Below are positions 7,103 to 14,661 of a stretch of 21,331 bases of DNA, one piece after another. The stretch is from an uncultured Muribaculaceae bacterium (GTDB taxonomy: Bacteria; Bacteroidota; Bacteroidia; Bacteroidales; Muribaculaceae): the NCBI GenBank assembly GCA_910578095.1, contig CAJTOZ010000036.1:1-21331 (forward strand). Reading direction: 5' to 3'. The stretch's first letter is position 1, and the number at the start of each line of letters is the position of its first letter. The notes beneath the pieces are model-generated. The model was not told the DNA's origin and searched no databases. It saw only the letters and a list, made by a program, of their open reading frames with translations. A program made the translations under genes and the position numbers.

Positions 7103-7239
7103 CGATTTTTTGCCGATAATATTTAGATTTTTTGCTTTGGCAGGAGTTGGATGTGAACAAACTTTAAAGGGAGCTTGTTTGAAATGTACGAATTAACAAA
7201 TAACAACGTTTCACTCATTTATTCCCCCATCTCTTCTGT

Positions 7240-8442
7240 ATGAAAAAGCAAGTATTGACAGCCGTAGGAGCTATCGCCCTTTTCGGCGCTACAGCATGGG
7301 CCCAGGATCCCGCCGTTGTGGTTGAGGAAGAAAGCCTCACCGTGGTCGAGGAAGTGCCATGCGACAATCATTATTATTGCAGCGGCAGCGAAAACTGGTT
7401 TATCCAGCTCGGCGCCGGTATCAATGCCCCCTTCTTTGAGTATTCCGATGTGAACGGCAGCAAGAAGCACCATTTCACCGCTGCCTACGACCTCGGTTTC
7501 GGCAAGTGGTTCACTCCCTATATGGGTGCCCGTCTCAACTTCATGGGCGGCGCGCTGCACTGGGACAACAACGAGTACCATAAGATGAAATATGTCAGCG
7601 GCCAGGTTGACTTCATGTGGGATATGTTCAACGCTCTCGGAGGCGTGAACAGCAAGCGTGTGTTCTCCATTGTTCCGTTCGTGGGCCTTGGCGCCGCGTA
7701 TGCATGGGATATGAATCCTGCCGGTAATATCGCCGGCGACGGCACCCGCCACAAGAGCACCACATGGGCTCCCGATATCGCCGCCGGTCTGCAGCTCCGC
7801 TTCCGCCTGTGCAAGTATGTCGACTTCTTCGCCGAAGGCCGCGTGCAGTTCCTGGGCGATGTGTTCAACGGCACGGCCTATGGTGTGCCCGCCGACCTCA
7901 ACATCACAGCCATCGGCGGCTTCAGCTTCAATCTTGGCGGCGCCGGCTTCCACCGCTACAATCCCTGCGACTACACCGGTTATATCGCCAATCTCAACAA
8001 TCAGGTGAACGATCTGCGCGCCGCTCTTGCCACGACCGGTGCCGCTCTCGCCGCTGCCGAGGCCCAGCTGCCTTGCCCGGAGGTGGAAGTTGCCGAAGCC
8101 ACTGTTGTAGAGGCTGCTCCTCTTATGGCCACTGTACGCTTCTCGCTCAACTCGGCCCGCATCGTGCCTCAGGAAAAGGTGAACGTCTACAACATAGCTC
8201 AGTGGATGAAGGAAAATCCCGGCCAGAATGTGGCTATCGTGGGCTATGCCGACGCCGACACAGGCACCTCGGCCTACAACATGAAGCTCTCCAAGCGTCG
8301 CGCTCAGGCAGTCTACGATATGCTCACCGGCGAGTATGGCATCGACGCATCGCGTCTGACCATCGTGGCCGAAGGCAGCGACAAGCAGGTGTACGAGGAA
8401 AACAACTGGAACCGTATCGTGATCTTCAACGTGGCCGAATAA
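7240..8442 (+). CDS. OmpA-family outer membrane protein
   Basis: A 400-residue outer membrane protein. It has a signal peptide (1-21, cut after ATAWA), an acidic linker with cysteines at 41 and 47, an N-terminal beta-barrel (about 52-250), a short coiled coil (IANLNNQVNDLRAAL, about 250-275), and an OmpA-like peptidoglycan-binding domain (about 290-400). In the last domain, GYADADTGTS and YNMKLSKRRAQAV hold the conserved Asp and Arg positions that bind diaminopimelate. It anchors the outer membrane to the cell wall and may form a pore. It is divergent from the M23-like operon, monocistronic, and ends in a strong terminator. GC-rich biased codons and conservative structure suggest high expression. 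I could not identify a full consensus promoter in the 150-nt upstream region. Confidence 0.93.
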   Translation: MKKQVLTAVGAIALFGATAWAQDPAVVVEEESLTVVEEVPCDNHYYCSGSENWFIQLGAGINAPFFEYSDVNGSKKHHFTAAYDLGFGKWFTPYMGARLNFMGGALHWDNNEYHKMKYVSGQVDFMWDMFNALGGVNSKRVFSIVPFVGLGAAYAWDMNPAGNIAGDGTRHKSTTWAPDIAAGLQLRFRLCKYVDFFAEGRVQFLGDVFNGTAYGVPADLNITAIGGFSFNLGGAGFHRYNPCDYTGYIANLNNQVNDLRAALATTGAALAAAEAQLPCPEVEVAEATVVEAAPLMATVRFSLNSARIVPQEKVNVYNIAQWMKENPGQNVAIVGYADADTGTSAYNMKLSKRRAQAVYDMLTGEYGIDASRLTIVAEGSDKQVYEENNWNRIVIFNVAE

Positions 8443-8489
8443 GCATATTGAACCGACCATCCGGTAGCCATCCGGAATAATCAACAGGC

Positions 8490-8526
8490 AAGCGCCGCAC
8501 GACATCCACGCCGTGCGGCGCTTTCT
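8490..8526 (+). terminator. Intrinsic terminator of the OmpA-like gene
   Basis: AAGCGCCGCACG (8490-8501) pairs perfectly over 12 bp with CGTGCGGCGCTT (8512-8523), followed by TCTGT. It separates the OmpA-like gene from the SRP RNA promoter. Confidence 0.88.
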
Positions 8527-8570
8527 GTGGCAGTATTTTTCAGCGCATGACAAAAAAATGCCGCCGAAAA

Positions 8571-8602
8571 TTTGCGTGGATGAGAAATGCTGCGTAACTT
8601 TG
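8571..8602 (+). promoter_or_regulatory. SRP RNA promoter (-33 TTTG, -7 TAACTTTG)
   Basis: TTTG at 8571-8574 and TAACTTTG at 8595-8602 are separated by 20 nt, an ideal Bacteroidota housekeeping promoter. Transcription should begin near 8607, exactly where the RNA's terminal stem starts. Confidence 0.82.
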
Positions 8603-8606
8603 CAGC

Positions 8607-8704
8607 GGGGTAAGTCCTGCACGGACAGCTCCCCGAGAATTCCCCCAGGTCTTGACGGAAGCAAGGGTATCGGGTTGAGCGTCGCGATGTAGATAGCTTG
8701 CCCC
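8607..8704 (+). ncRNA. ffs: Signal recognition particle RNA (4.5S, small bacterial type)
   Basis: RNA scaffold that binds Ffh and targets membrane proteins co-translationally. The termini pair (GGGGTAAG 8607-8614 with CTTGCCCC 8697-8704). The apical part has CCCCCAGGTC followed by the GGAA tetraloop closed by C8656-G8661, and the conserved AGCAAGGGT on the 3' side, which form the Ffh-binding site. The length, about 98 nt, fits the small SRP RNA without an Alu domain. Its own promoter sits just upstream and a seven-T tract follows directly, so it is an independent transcription unit. Confidence 0.87.
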
Positions 8705-8711
8705 TTTTTTT
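8697..8711 (+). terminator. Terminator tract of the SRP RNA
   Basis: The RNA's own terminal stem (3' arm CTTGCCCC) runs into TTTTTTT (8705-8711), so the closing helix doubles as the terminator stem. Confidence 0.75.
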
Positions 8712-8745
8712 GTGTCCTTACGTCACGTGTTTCCCATTATTTTTG

Positions 8746-8753
8746 TAATTTTG
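8746..8753 (+). promoter_or_regulatory. -7 box for asd
   Basis: TAATTTTG matches TAnnTTTG and lies 33 nt before the asd ATG. No exact -33 TTTG is seen about 20 nt upstream. Confidence 0.5.
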
Positions 8754-8786
8754 TGAGTTAAAATCACATTTGCATCATATTGCCTA

Positions 8787-9779
8787 ATGAATATTGCCAT
8801 CGTTGGGGCCGGCGGAGCTGTCGGTCAGGAACTTTTGAAAGTGCTCGACGAGCAGAATTTTCCAGTTGACACGCTTCGGCTTTTCGGGCGTGCCACAAGC
8901 GCAGGCACGCGCTACTGTTTCCGTGGCCGCGAGGTTACGGTGGAGGCCCTTGAAGAGGGCGATGCCTTCCGGGGCGTGGATTTCGCATTCGTCAGCGCCG
9001 GAGCGGGCGTATCGGAGCAGTTTGCCGACACCATCACGCGTCATGGAGCAATCATGATAGACAACAGCAGCGCTTTCCGCATGCACGACGATGTGCCTCT
9101 GGTAGTGCCGGAGGTGAACGGCGACGACGCTCTGCATGCTCCCCGAGGTATTATCGCCAACCCCAATTGCACCACCATACAGATGGTGGTGACGCTCAAG
9201 CCGTTGGCAGATATTTCGCCGCTGCGCCGGGTGCACGTGGCCACCTATCAGGCCGCGAGCGGCGCCGGGCTTCCCGCCATGCAGGAGCTGGTGGACCAGC
9301 ATCGCGCCATCGCATCCGGCGAAACACCGCGTGTGGAGAAATTCGCCCATCAGCTTGCCGACAATGTGATTCCCCATATAGATGTGTTTCAGGACAATGA
9401 CTACACCAAAGAGGAGATGAAGATGCACTTCGAGACAAAGAAGATAATGCATGCTCCTGCTCTGGAGGTCAGCGCCACGTGCGTGCGTGTGCCGGTGATG
9501 CGTGCCCATAGCGAGGCCGTGTGGGTGTCGTCGCAGGAGCACATCGGCGTGGAGCGCGCCCTTGCCGCGTGGCGGGTAGCTCCCGGTGTGCAGGTGGTGG
9601 ACGAAGGCTATCCCATGCCGCTCCATGCTGCCGGCACCGACCCCGTGTTTATCGGGCGTGTGCGCGAGGATCTGGCCGATCCCTGCGGCCTTGCCTATTG
9701 GTGTGTGGCCGACCAGATAAAGAAGGGAGCGGCTCTGAACGCTGTGCAGATAGCGCGTTATATCCTCGACCGGCGATAG
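8787..9779 (+). CDS. asd: Aspartate-semialdehyde dehydrogenase
   Basis: NADP-dependent enzyme that reduces aspartyl-4-phosphate to aspartate semialdehyde. This is the shared step to lysine, diaminopimelate, threonine and methionine, and it is cytosolic. The 330 residues match the usual length of the Gram-positive-like Asd type. Visible features are the nucleotide-binding start VGAGGAVGQEL (6-16), SAGAGVS (70-76), the catalytic cysteine C128 in NPNCTTIQ, Q155 in TYQAASGAG, the substrate-site R239-A-H241 pair in CVRVPVMRAHSEA, and a closing Q-I-A-R helix. All catalytic residues are intact. The antiporter gene begins 20 nt after its stop, suggesting co-transcription. Confidence 0.95.
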   Translation: MNIAIVGAGGAVGQELLKVLDEQNFPVDTLRLFGRATSAGTRYCFRGREVTVEALEEGDAFRGVDFAFVSAGAGVSEQFADTITRHGAIMIDNSSAFRMHDDVPLVVPEVNGDDALHAPRGIIANPNCTTIQMVVTLKPLADISPLRRVHVATYQAASGAGLPAMQELVDQHRAIASGETPRVEKFAHQLADNVIPHIDVFQDNDYTKEEMKMHFETKKIMHAPALEVSATCVRVPVMRAHSEAVWVSSQEHIGVERALAAWRVAPGVQVVDEGYPMPLHAAGTDPVFIGRVREDLADPCGLAYWCVADQIKKGAALNAVQIARYILDRR

Positions 9780-9799
9780 CCATACCCCCCACGTCAGCC

Positions 9800-11914
9800 A
9801 TGGCCTCCTCTCCCCTTATAACCCAGCCGGTAGCCATCTTCTCGGTGGTGCTGATGATCATTCTCTTTGCGCCGTTGCTGCTCAGCCGGCTCAAAGTGCC
9901 CCACATCGTGGGCATGATTGTGGCGGGTGTGGTAGTGGGGCCCTATGGCTTCAATGTGCTCGACAACGACTCGAGCTTCGCGGTGTTCGGCCAGGTGGGG
10001 CTTCTGTACCTCATGTTTCTGGCCGGCCTGGAGATAGATATGTACCATCTGCGGCTCAACCTGCGCCGCGGAATGCTCTTTGGAGCCATGACACTTGTGA
10101 TACCGCTGGCGCTGGGAGTGCTCAGCTCGGTGTTCCTGCTGCGTCTGGACTGGACCACCTCGCTGCTGCTCGGGGCTATGTATGCGTCGCACACGCTCAT
10201 ATCCTATCCTGTGGCGGCGCGCTTCGGCATCACAAAATCGGCTCCGGTGCTGGTGGCCATCGTAGGCACCATAATCGCCGTGGCCGGCGCGCTGTTTGTG
10301 CTGGCAGCTGTGGTGAGCGTGGCGCGCGATGGCGAGCTCAGCGCTGTAGGGCTGCTATGGTTGCTGTGCAAGATGCTGCTGTGGGCCGCTGCGATGCTAT
10401 ACTGCATTCCGCGCCTCACGCGTCGCTTTTTCAAGCGTTATGGCGATAAGGTGACGCAATACGTGTTTGTGATGGTGATGGTGTTCATCGCCGCATGGAG
10501 CGCGCAGCTGATAGGCCTGGAGGCTGTGCTGGGCGCGTTTGCCGCAGGTCTTATTCTGAACCGTTATGTGCCTTCGGCCTCGCCGCTGATGAGCTCCATC
10601 GAGTTTGTTGGCAATGCGCTGTTCATCCCTTATTTCCTCATCAGTGTCGGGATGATGATAAATGTGCGCGTGATACTCAACGTCGACACTTTGGCCGTAA
10701 GCGGCATAATGCTGGCTGTGGCGATAGCCGGAAAATGGCTGCCGGCATTCATAGCCCAGAAGGCCAACGGCTATCGTGCCGCCGGGCGCGAGGTGATATT
10801 CGGTCTCACGTGTGCCCACACGGCCGTGGCTCTGGCTGTGGTGACTGTGGGCTATAATCTGGGTCTGCTCGATGTAAGGGTGCTCAACAGCACCGTGCTC
10901 GTGATACTTGTCACATGTGCCATCGCCCCGATGATTACGGCCCGCGCGGCCGCGCAGGTGAAGATAGCCATGTTGGAGGACGAAGACGGCGACGACCGGC
11001 CGCTGCGCCACAACCGCACGCTCATCCCCGTGGCCAATCCTCTGACGGCCCCCTCGCTGGTGGAAATGGCTGTGCTGATGCGCAACGACCGTGGCTCGCA
11101 CGATTTCTACGCGTTGCATGTGCGCGCCGACAATGCTCCGCAGGCCAAGCGGGTGTCGCATTACGCGCTGGATGCGGCCACCAAGGCGGGTTCGGCGGTG
11201 GATGTGCGTGTGCAGCCGCTGGAGCGCTACGACCTCAATGCCATCACCGGAATGGTCAATGTGATAGAGGAACGCGATATCACTGAAGTGATACTGGGCA
11301 TGCACCGCCGTGCCGGCGTTATCGATACCTTCTTCGGTTCGAAGGTCGACCAGTTGCTGCGCGCCACCAACCGCATGGTGATAATACCTCGCTGCTATAT
11401 CCCGCCAAACACGCTGACACGCATTGTGGTGCGAGTGCCGGCCGGCGCCCAGTACGAGACAGGCTTCAGCCGCTGGGTGCGCTGTCTGGCGAGGCTTACG
11501 CATCAGCTGGGCTGCCGCATCATTTTCTGCTGTCCGGCAGCTGTGCAGCCATTGATACGCGGTGTGCTTTACCAGGCGAACTACGGCGTGCGCTGCGAAT
11601 TCCGCACAGCCGAGACCTGGGACGATTTCATCCCCATGGCCGGCCGTGTGCTCGACGACGACCTTTTCGTGGTGATAGGCGCGCGAGCCAATTCTGTGAG
11701 CCACGACTCGGACATGGTGCATCTGCCCGAATTCCTGCAGCGGTATTTCTCGGGCAACAATCTCATGGTCATATATCCCGAGCAGTTCGGCGAGGCTCCG
11801 GTGCTGACATCGTTTGTGGACCCGCTGTCGTCCGATGCCGGCTCGGCCCCGTCGGCCATTCCCGGCCGCATGCGTCGCGTGGTGCGCCGCATGCGCAGGC
11901 AATTCGGGCTCTGA
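9800..11914 (+). CDS. CPA2-type cation:proton antiporter with C-terminal Usp-like domains
   Basis: Inner-membrane monovalent cation/proton antiporter of 704 residues. The N-terminal exchanger domain (about 8-385) has around 12 helices, with RLKVPHIVGMIVAGVVVGPYG (30-50) and FLAGLEIDMYHL (73-84) as typical CPA2 signatures. The C-terminal cytosolic part (about 403-660) looks like two universal-stress-type folds in tandem (RTLIPVANPL... and RIVVRVPAGAQ...), probably regulatory. A basic tail (RMRRVVRRMRR) ends the protein. The open frame extends to 9521 inside asd. ATG 9800 was chosen because it begins right before the first helix. The position where some CPA2 members carry an Asp pair reads ASHTLISYP (129-137), so the ion and stoichiometry are uncertain. 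Confidence 0.86.
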   Translation: MASSPLITQPVAIFSVVLMIILFAPLLLSRLKVPHIVGMIVAGVVVGPYGFNVLDNDSSFAVFGQVGLLYLMFLAGLEIDMYHLRLNLRRGMLFGAMTLVIPLALGVLSSVFLLRLDWTTSLLLGAMYASHTLISYPVAARFGITKSAPVLVAIVGTIIAVAGALFVLAAVVSVARDGELSAVGLLWLLCKMLLWAAAMLYCIPRLTRRFFKRYGDKVTQYVFVMVMVFIAAWSAQLIGLEAVLGAFAAGLILNRYVPSASPLMSSIEFVGNALFIPYFLISVGMMINVRVILNVDTLAVSGIMLAVAIAGKWLPAFIAQKANGYRAAGREVIFGLTCAHTAVALAVVTVGYNLGLLDVRVLNSTVLVILVTCAIAPMITARAAAQVKIAMLEDEDGDDRPLRHNRTLIPVANPLTAPSLVEMAVLMRNDRGSHDFYALHVRADNAPQAKRVSHYALDAATKAGSAVDVRVQPLERYDLNAITGMVNVIEERDITEVILGMHRRAGVIDTFFGSKVDQLLRATNRMVIIPRCYIPPNTLTRIVVRVPAGAQYETGFSRWVRCLARLTHQLGCRIIFCCPAAVQPLIRGVLYQANYGVRCEFRTAETWDDFIPMAGRVLDDDLFVVIGARANSVSHDSDMVHLPEFLQRYFSGNNLMVIYPEQFGEAPVLTSFVDPLSSDAGSAPSAIPGRMRRVVRRMRRQFGL

Positions 11915-11942
11915 ACCCCCGCCATACACCGGCGCCGCACAA

Positions 11943-11976
11943 ATAAAGCCCTCGCACGACTGCGCGTGTGAGGGCT
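11943..11976 (-). terminator. Intrinsic terminator of the riboflavin synthase gene
   Basis: AGCCCTCGCACG (11947-11958) pairs with CGTGTGAGGGCT (11965-11976). On the minus strand the stem is followed by TTATTT, so it ends the ribE transcript. On the plus strand there is no T-tract, so it is at best a weak stop for the antiporter. Confidence 0.72.
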
Positions 11977-12003
11977 CTGACGGTTGTGTGGCCGGCTATA
12001 TTG

Positions 12004-12612
12004 TCAGCCTTTTATTTCCTGCAGGCGGGCAAGATACTTGCCAATGATGTCGAATTCAAGATTGACGCGTGTGCCCACTTTTATGCGGCAGAAGTTGGTG
12101 TGCTCAAGAGTGTAGGGGATGATGGCCACACGGAACGAGCGCAGTTCGCTATCGCACACGGTGAGGCTGACGCCGTTGACCGTGACGGAGCCTTTTTCCA
12201 CTGTCATATAGCCTTTGGCTGCCATTTCCGGCGACACCTCGTACTCGAATTTGAAATAGCGGCTTCCGTCCACCTCTTCTATTGATGTGCACACTGCGGT
12301 GGTGTCGACGTGTCCCTGCACAATGTGTCCGTCGAGACGGCCGTTCATGAGCATGGAGCGCTCGAGATTGACGAGATCGCCCTCGCCGAGCAGGCCGAGG
12401 TTGGAGCGGTCAAGGGTTTCCTGTATCGCTGTGACGGTGTATGTGTCGTCGGGGTTGAGCGACACCACGGTGAGGCACACGCCGTTGTGGGCCACCGACT
12501 GGTCTATCTTGAGTTCGTCGGCAAAGGAGCTGCGCACCGTAAGGTGCAGATTGCCGCCTTCGCGCACGGCCTTTACTACAGTGGCCGCTTCTTCTACTAT
12601 TCCTGAAAACAT
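12004..12612 (-). CDS. ribE: Riboflavin synthase, alpha chain
   Basis: Converts two 6,7-dimethyl-8-ribityllumazine molecules into riboflavin and a pyrimidinedione, the last step of riboflavin synthesis in the cytosol. The 202-residue length is normal. It begins with the family signature MFSGIVEE and has the two lumazine-binding halves: HNGVCLTV (42-49) and NGVSLTV (146-152), the second preceded by MTVEKGSVT. The conserved linker LERSMLMNGRLDGHIVQGHVD (83-103) carries the catalytic region. No riboflavin (FMN) riboswitch is visible in the 112 bases upstream. It follows menA on the same strand and ends in a terminator. Confidence 0.95.
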   Translation of the reverse strand: MFSGIVEEAATVVKAVREGGNLHLTVRSSFADELKIDQSVAHNGVCLTVVSLNPDDTYTVTAIQETLDRSNLGLLGEGDLVNLERSMLMNGRLDGHIVQGHVDTTAVCTSIEEVDGSRYFKFEYEVSPEMAAKGYMTVEKGSVTVNGVSLTVCDSELRSFRVAIIPYTLEHTNFCRIKVGTRVNLEFDIIGKYLARLQEIKG

Positions 12613-12724
12613 ATTTGTTTGAATTATAGATTACTATGATTGTTTGAAAAATTATCAGGGTACTCACCTCTATGTGGTGCCGCGTCTTCGGCACGCTGAA
12701 TGGGCGATGGTGCTGATGCGGGCG

Positions 12725-13609
12725 TCAGCTGACGGCTGCCGCCGCTACGGCGAACGCCACGGCATATAGCAGCATGGCCATGGCCGTGAGGCCCAGCAAC
12801 GGGTTGATGGCGGCGCCTTCGCGCCGGCCGAGCGCGCGCCATAGCGCCACATGGATGGCCAGATAGACTGCCGGGATGAGGCGCGCCGCCGCCGGCATTG
12901 TGCGCCACAAGGGGAGAACGAGCGCCACTGCCACGCATCCGTTGAGCAGATAGAGCGAGCGCACGGCTCTTCGGCCCGCGCGTACGGCCAGTGTGCGCTT
13001 GCCCACGGCGAGGTCGTCGTCGCGGTCGCGGTAGTTGTTGACTACGAGCACATTGGCGCCCATAAGCCCTACGGCCACAGAACCCATGGCCACGGCTGCG
13101 GTGCAATGGCCGCACTGCACATAATATGTGAGACACACCGGCACTATGCCGAAAAACACCACTACAGCCACCTCGCCCCATCCATGGCGCGAGAGAGGGT
13201 AGGGACCGGTGCTGTAGGCCAGCGCTCCGAGGGCTATGAACACGCCTGCGATGATGAGCCACCATCCGCCCCAGGCCACGAGCGACAGCCCTGTCATGCA
13301 AGCCAGTCCGAGGGCGATGTAGGTGGCGCGCAGCATGGCACGCGGAGTGATGTCGCCCTCCGTGACGCCGCGGCGGGGCCCGTCGCGTCCGGCACGGTCA
13401 AGGCCGGCGGTATAGTCGTAATATTCGTTGGCGAAGTTGCTGGCCACCTGGGCCAGAATGGCAAAAGCCGCACACAGTACAGCTGCGACGGGATCGAAGC
13501 CGCCGTCGAGCAGCGCATAGCCGCATGCAGCCACCACGCCGGCAAGCGACACCGGCAGTGTGCGCAGGCGCATGGCTTCTATCCAGCATTTCAGCATTGC
13601 GGGCCTCAT
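12725..13609 (-). CDS. menA: 1,4-dihydroxy-2-naphthoate polyprenyltransferase
   Basis: UbiA-superfamily membrane enzyme that attaches the polyprenyl tail to 1,4-dihydroxy-2-naphthoate, giving demethylmenaquinone. The 294 residues form about eight to nine membrane helices. The two metal/diphosphate motifs are present: NFANEYYDYTAGLD (58-71) and NNYRDRDDDLAVGKRTLAVR (191-210), the second being the MenA-type signature. The start at 13609 (MRPAML) was preferred to M5 because a TAnnTTTG box precedes it by about 38 nt. It supplies the menaquinone for anaerobic respiration with fumarate. Riboflavin synthase follows after 112 nt. Confidence 0.93.
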   Translation of the reverse strand: MRPAMLKCWIEAMRLRTLPVSLAGVVAACGYALLDGGFDPVAAVLCAAFAILAQVASNFANEYYDYTAGLDRAGRDGPRRGVTEGDITPRAMLRATYIALGLACMTGLSLVAWGGWWLIIAGVFIALGALAYSTGPYPLSRHGWGEVAVVVFFGIVPVCLTYYVQCGHCTAAVAMGSVAVGLMGANVLVVNNYRDRDDDLAVGKRTLAVRAGRRAVRSLYLLNGCVAVALVLPLWRTMPAAARLIPAVYLAIHVALWRALGRREGAAINPLLGLTAMAMLLYAVAFAVAAAAVS

Positions 13610-13647
13610 AATTTCAAATGCACAATTCTATTATGGATTCGTGCCCG

Positions 13648-13655
13648 CAAAATTA
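13648..13655 (-). promoter_or_regulatory. -7 box of menA
   Basis: Minus strand TAATTTTG matches TAnnTTTG, about 38 nt before the ATG at 13609. It lies immediately downstream of the stop of the beta-barrel gene, so menA is likely transcribed on its own. Confidence 0.55.
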
Positions 13656-13672
13656 CGAAAAAAATCGGATTT

Positions 13673-14293
13673 TCAGAAAATACAACCCAGGGAGAGCCCG
13701 TAGGTGAAGTTGGATTTTTTCTCCTCAGGATCAAACGAATTGAACTGACGTGCCAGCTTCAGGCCCACAAGCCAGCGCGATGCGATGGTGAGGCCTACGC
13801 CTGCTGTCCATCCTATGTCGGCACGCCTGTAGGGAGCGTCATTGCCGAAGCAGTCTCCTGAATGTATTATGTATGGATTGGCGCCATGGTAGGTTTTGTC
13901 CTCATACGATCCGGCCACTGCAATGGCGGCATACGGGCCGGTTTCAATCATGAGCGACAGTGTGCTGCTCAGCGGCATGCGGTAGCCGGCCATAAGGGGT
14001 AGCTGCAGATAGGCGGCCGTGGCGGTGCGTTCGGCCTGATAGTGGGCTATCTCTATGTCGTTTTCCCAACCCTTTCCATAGATGCCCACGCCGGAAGCCA
14101 CATACCATCCTTTGCTCAGGGAAGAAAAATTGTATTCCACACGTGCGGCGGCGGAATAGGCGATGCCGGAGCCGGAGCATCCATGCGGGGATGAAATTCC
14201 GAATCCGCCTTCAAAACCGAAGTGTACGTTGCGTGCCTGGAGTGTGAATGCTGCAGCAGCAACTGTCAGCATAAAGATAAAGATCTTTTTCAT
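13673..14293 (-). CDS. Small outer membrane beta-barrel protein
   Basis: A 206-residue exported protein with a signal peptide (MKKIFIFMLTVAAAAFTLQA, about 1-20). What follows alternates polar and hydrophobic residues with aromatic girdles (NVHFGFEGGFGIS, AARVEYNFS, GWYVASGVGIYG, LQLPLMAGYRM, LSLMIETGPYAAIAVAG, ADIGWTAGVGLTIA, WLVGLKLARQFN) and ends in LSLGCIF. This fits a porin-like or PorT-type eight-stranded barrel. No catalytic motif is visible and the ligand is unknown. The longer open frame starts at 14320, but ATG 14293 leaves a perfect signal peptide and places a TAnnTTTG box 24 nt upstream. Confidence 0.82.
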   Translation of the reverse strand: MKKIFIFMLTVAAAAFTLQARNVHFGFEGGFGISSPHGCSGSGIAYSAAARVEYNFSSLSKGWYVASGVGIYGKGWENDIEIAHYQAERTATAAYLQLPLMAGYRMPLSSTLSLMIETGPYAAIAVAGSYEDKTYHGANPYIIHSGDCFGNDAPYRRADIGWTAGVGLTIASRWLVGLKLARQFNSFDPEEKKSNFTYGLSLGCIF

Positions 14294-14317
14294 AATAATG
14301 ATGGTTGGTACTGGGTG

Positions 14318-14325
14318 CAAAGATA
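14318..14325 (-). promoter_or_regulatory. -7 box of the small beta-barrel gene
   Basis: Minus strand TATCTTTG matches TAnnTTTG, 24 nt before the ATG at 14293. The nearest inverted-repeat copy begins 28 nt upstream of this box. Confidence 0.55.
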
Positions 14326-14352
14326 ATCAAAATATTTGCAATTAATTTAATT

Positions 14353-14510
14353 GATTATCCGCAAAATTACCCAAGTAGACATCATAAGGTTGCCGCCCGC
14401 AATGTAGAGACATCGCTTTGCGATGTATAATATGCCTGCATGCCAATTTTACGTGCCAAAGGCACGTCCCTACATTGAGAATAAGACCTTGGGTACTTTT
14501 GCGGATAATC
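14353..14510. repeat. Palindromic MITE-like element with 23-bp terminal inverted repeats
   Basis: The left end (14353-14375, GATTATCCGC...ACCCAAG) and the right end (14488-14510, CTTGGGTAC...GATAATC) are inverted copies matching at 22 of 23 positions. Inside lie AATGTAGAGACAT (14401-14413) and ACGTCCCTACATT (14464-14476), a second inverted pair matching at 11 of 13 positions, and two small hairpins: CATCGC/GCGATG (14411-14425) and ACGTGCC/GGCACGT (14451-14467). No protein is encoded, so it is probably a non-autonomous mobile element or a structured intergenic repeat. A third, partial copy follows at 14612. No target-site duplication could be fixed. Confidence 0.72.
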
Positions 14511-14611
14511 ATATTAATTTATGGCCGGCCATAAAAAAGATGACAACTCCACATGCCCGAGTGCAGCTGCATCCGGCATCCGCGTGTGTGCGAGAAGGGC
14601 ATAATTGATGT

Positions 14612-14661
14612 GATTATCCGCAAAATTACCCAAGCTGACATTGCAGGGCTATCGCTCGCAA
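14612..14661 (+). repeat. Partial direct copy of the 14353 repeat
   Basis: The first 23 bp (14612-14634) are identical to the left end of the element at 14353-14375. Similarity then decays but continues over about 50 bp (GACAT, A-GG, CGC-CGCAAT shared), ending against the stop codon of the orphan regulator at 14662. It may be a decayed or truncated element end. Confidence 0.65.

Noticed and set aside
7178..7208. TTTG at 7178-7181 followed 19 nt later by TAACAACG, considered as the OmpA-like gene's promoter
   Set aside because: The second part does not match TAnnTTTG, so the promoter was not annotated.
10397..11929. 510-codon minus-strand frame antisense to the antiporter
   Set aside because: Composition is dominated by His, Arg and Gln and no family signature is visible. 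It is an antisense shadow of the antiporter.
12677..12694. Hairpin GTGCCG/CGGCAC between menA and ribE, considered as an FMN riboswitch or terminator
   Set aside because: Too short for an FMN riboswitch, without its conserved core, and no T-tract follows on either strand.
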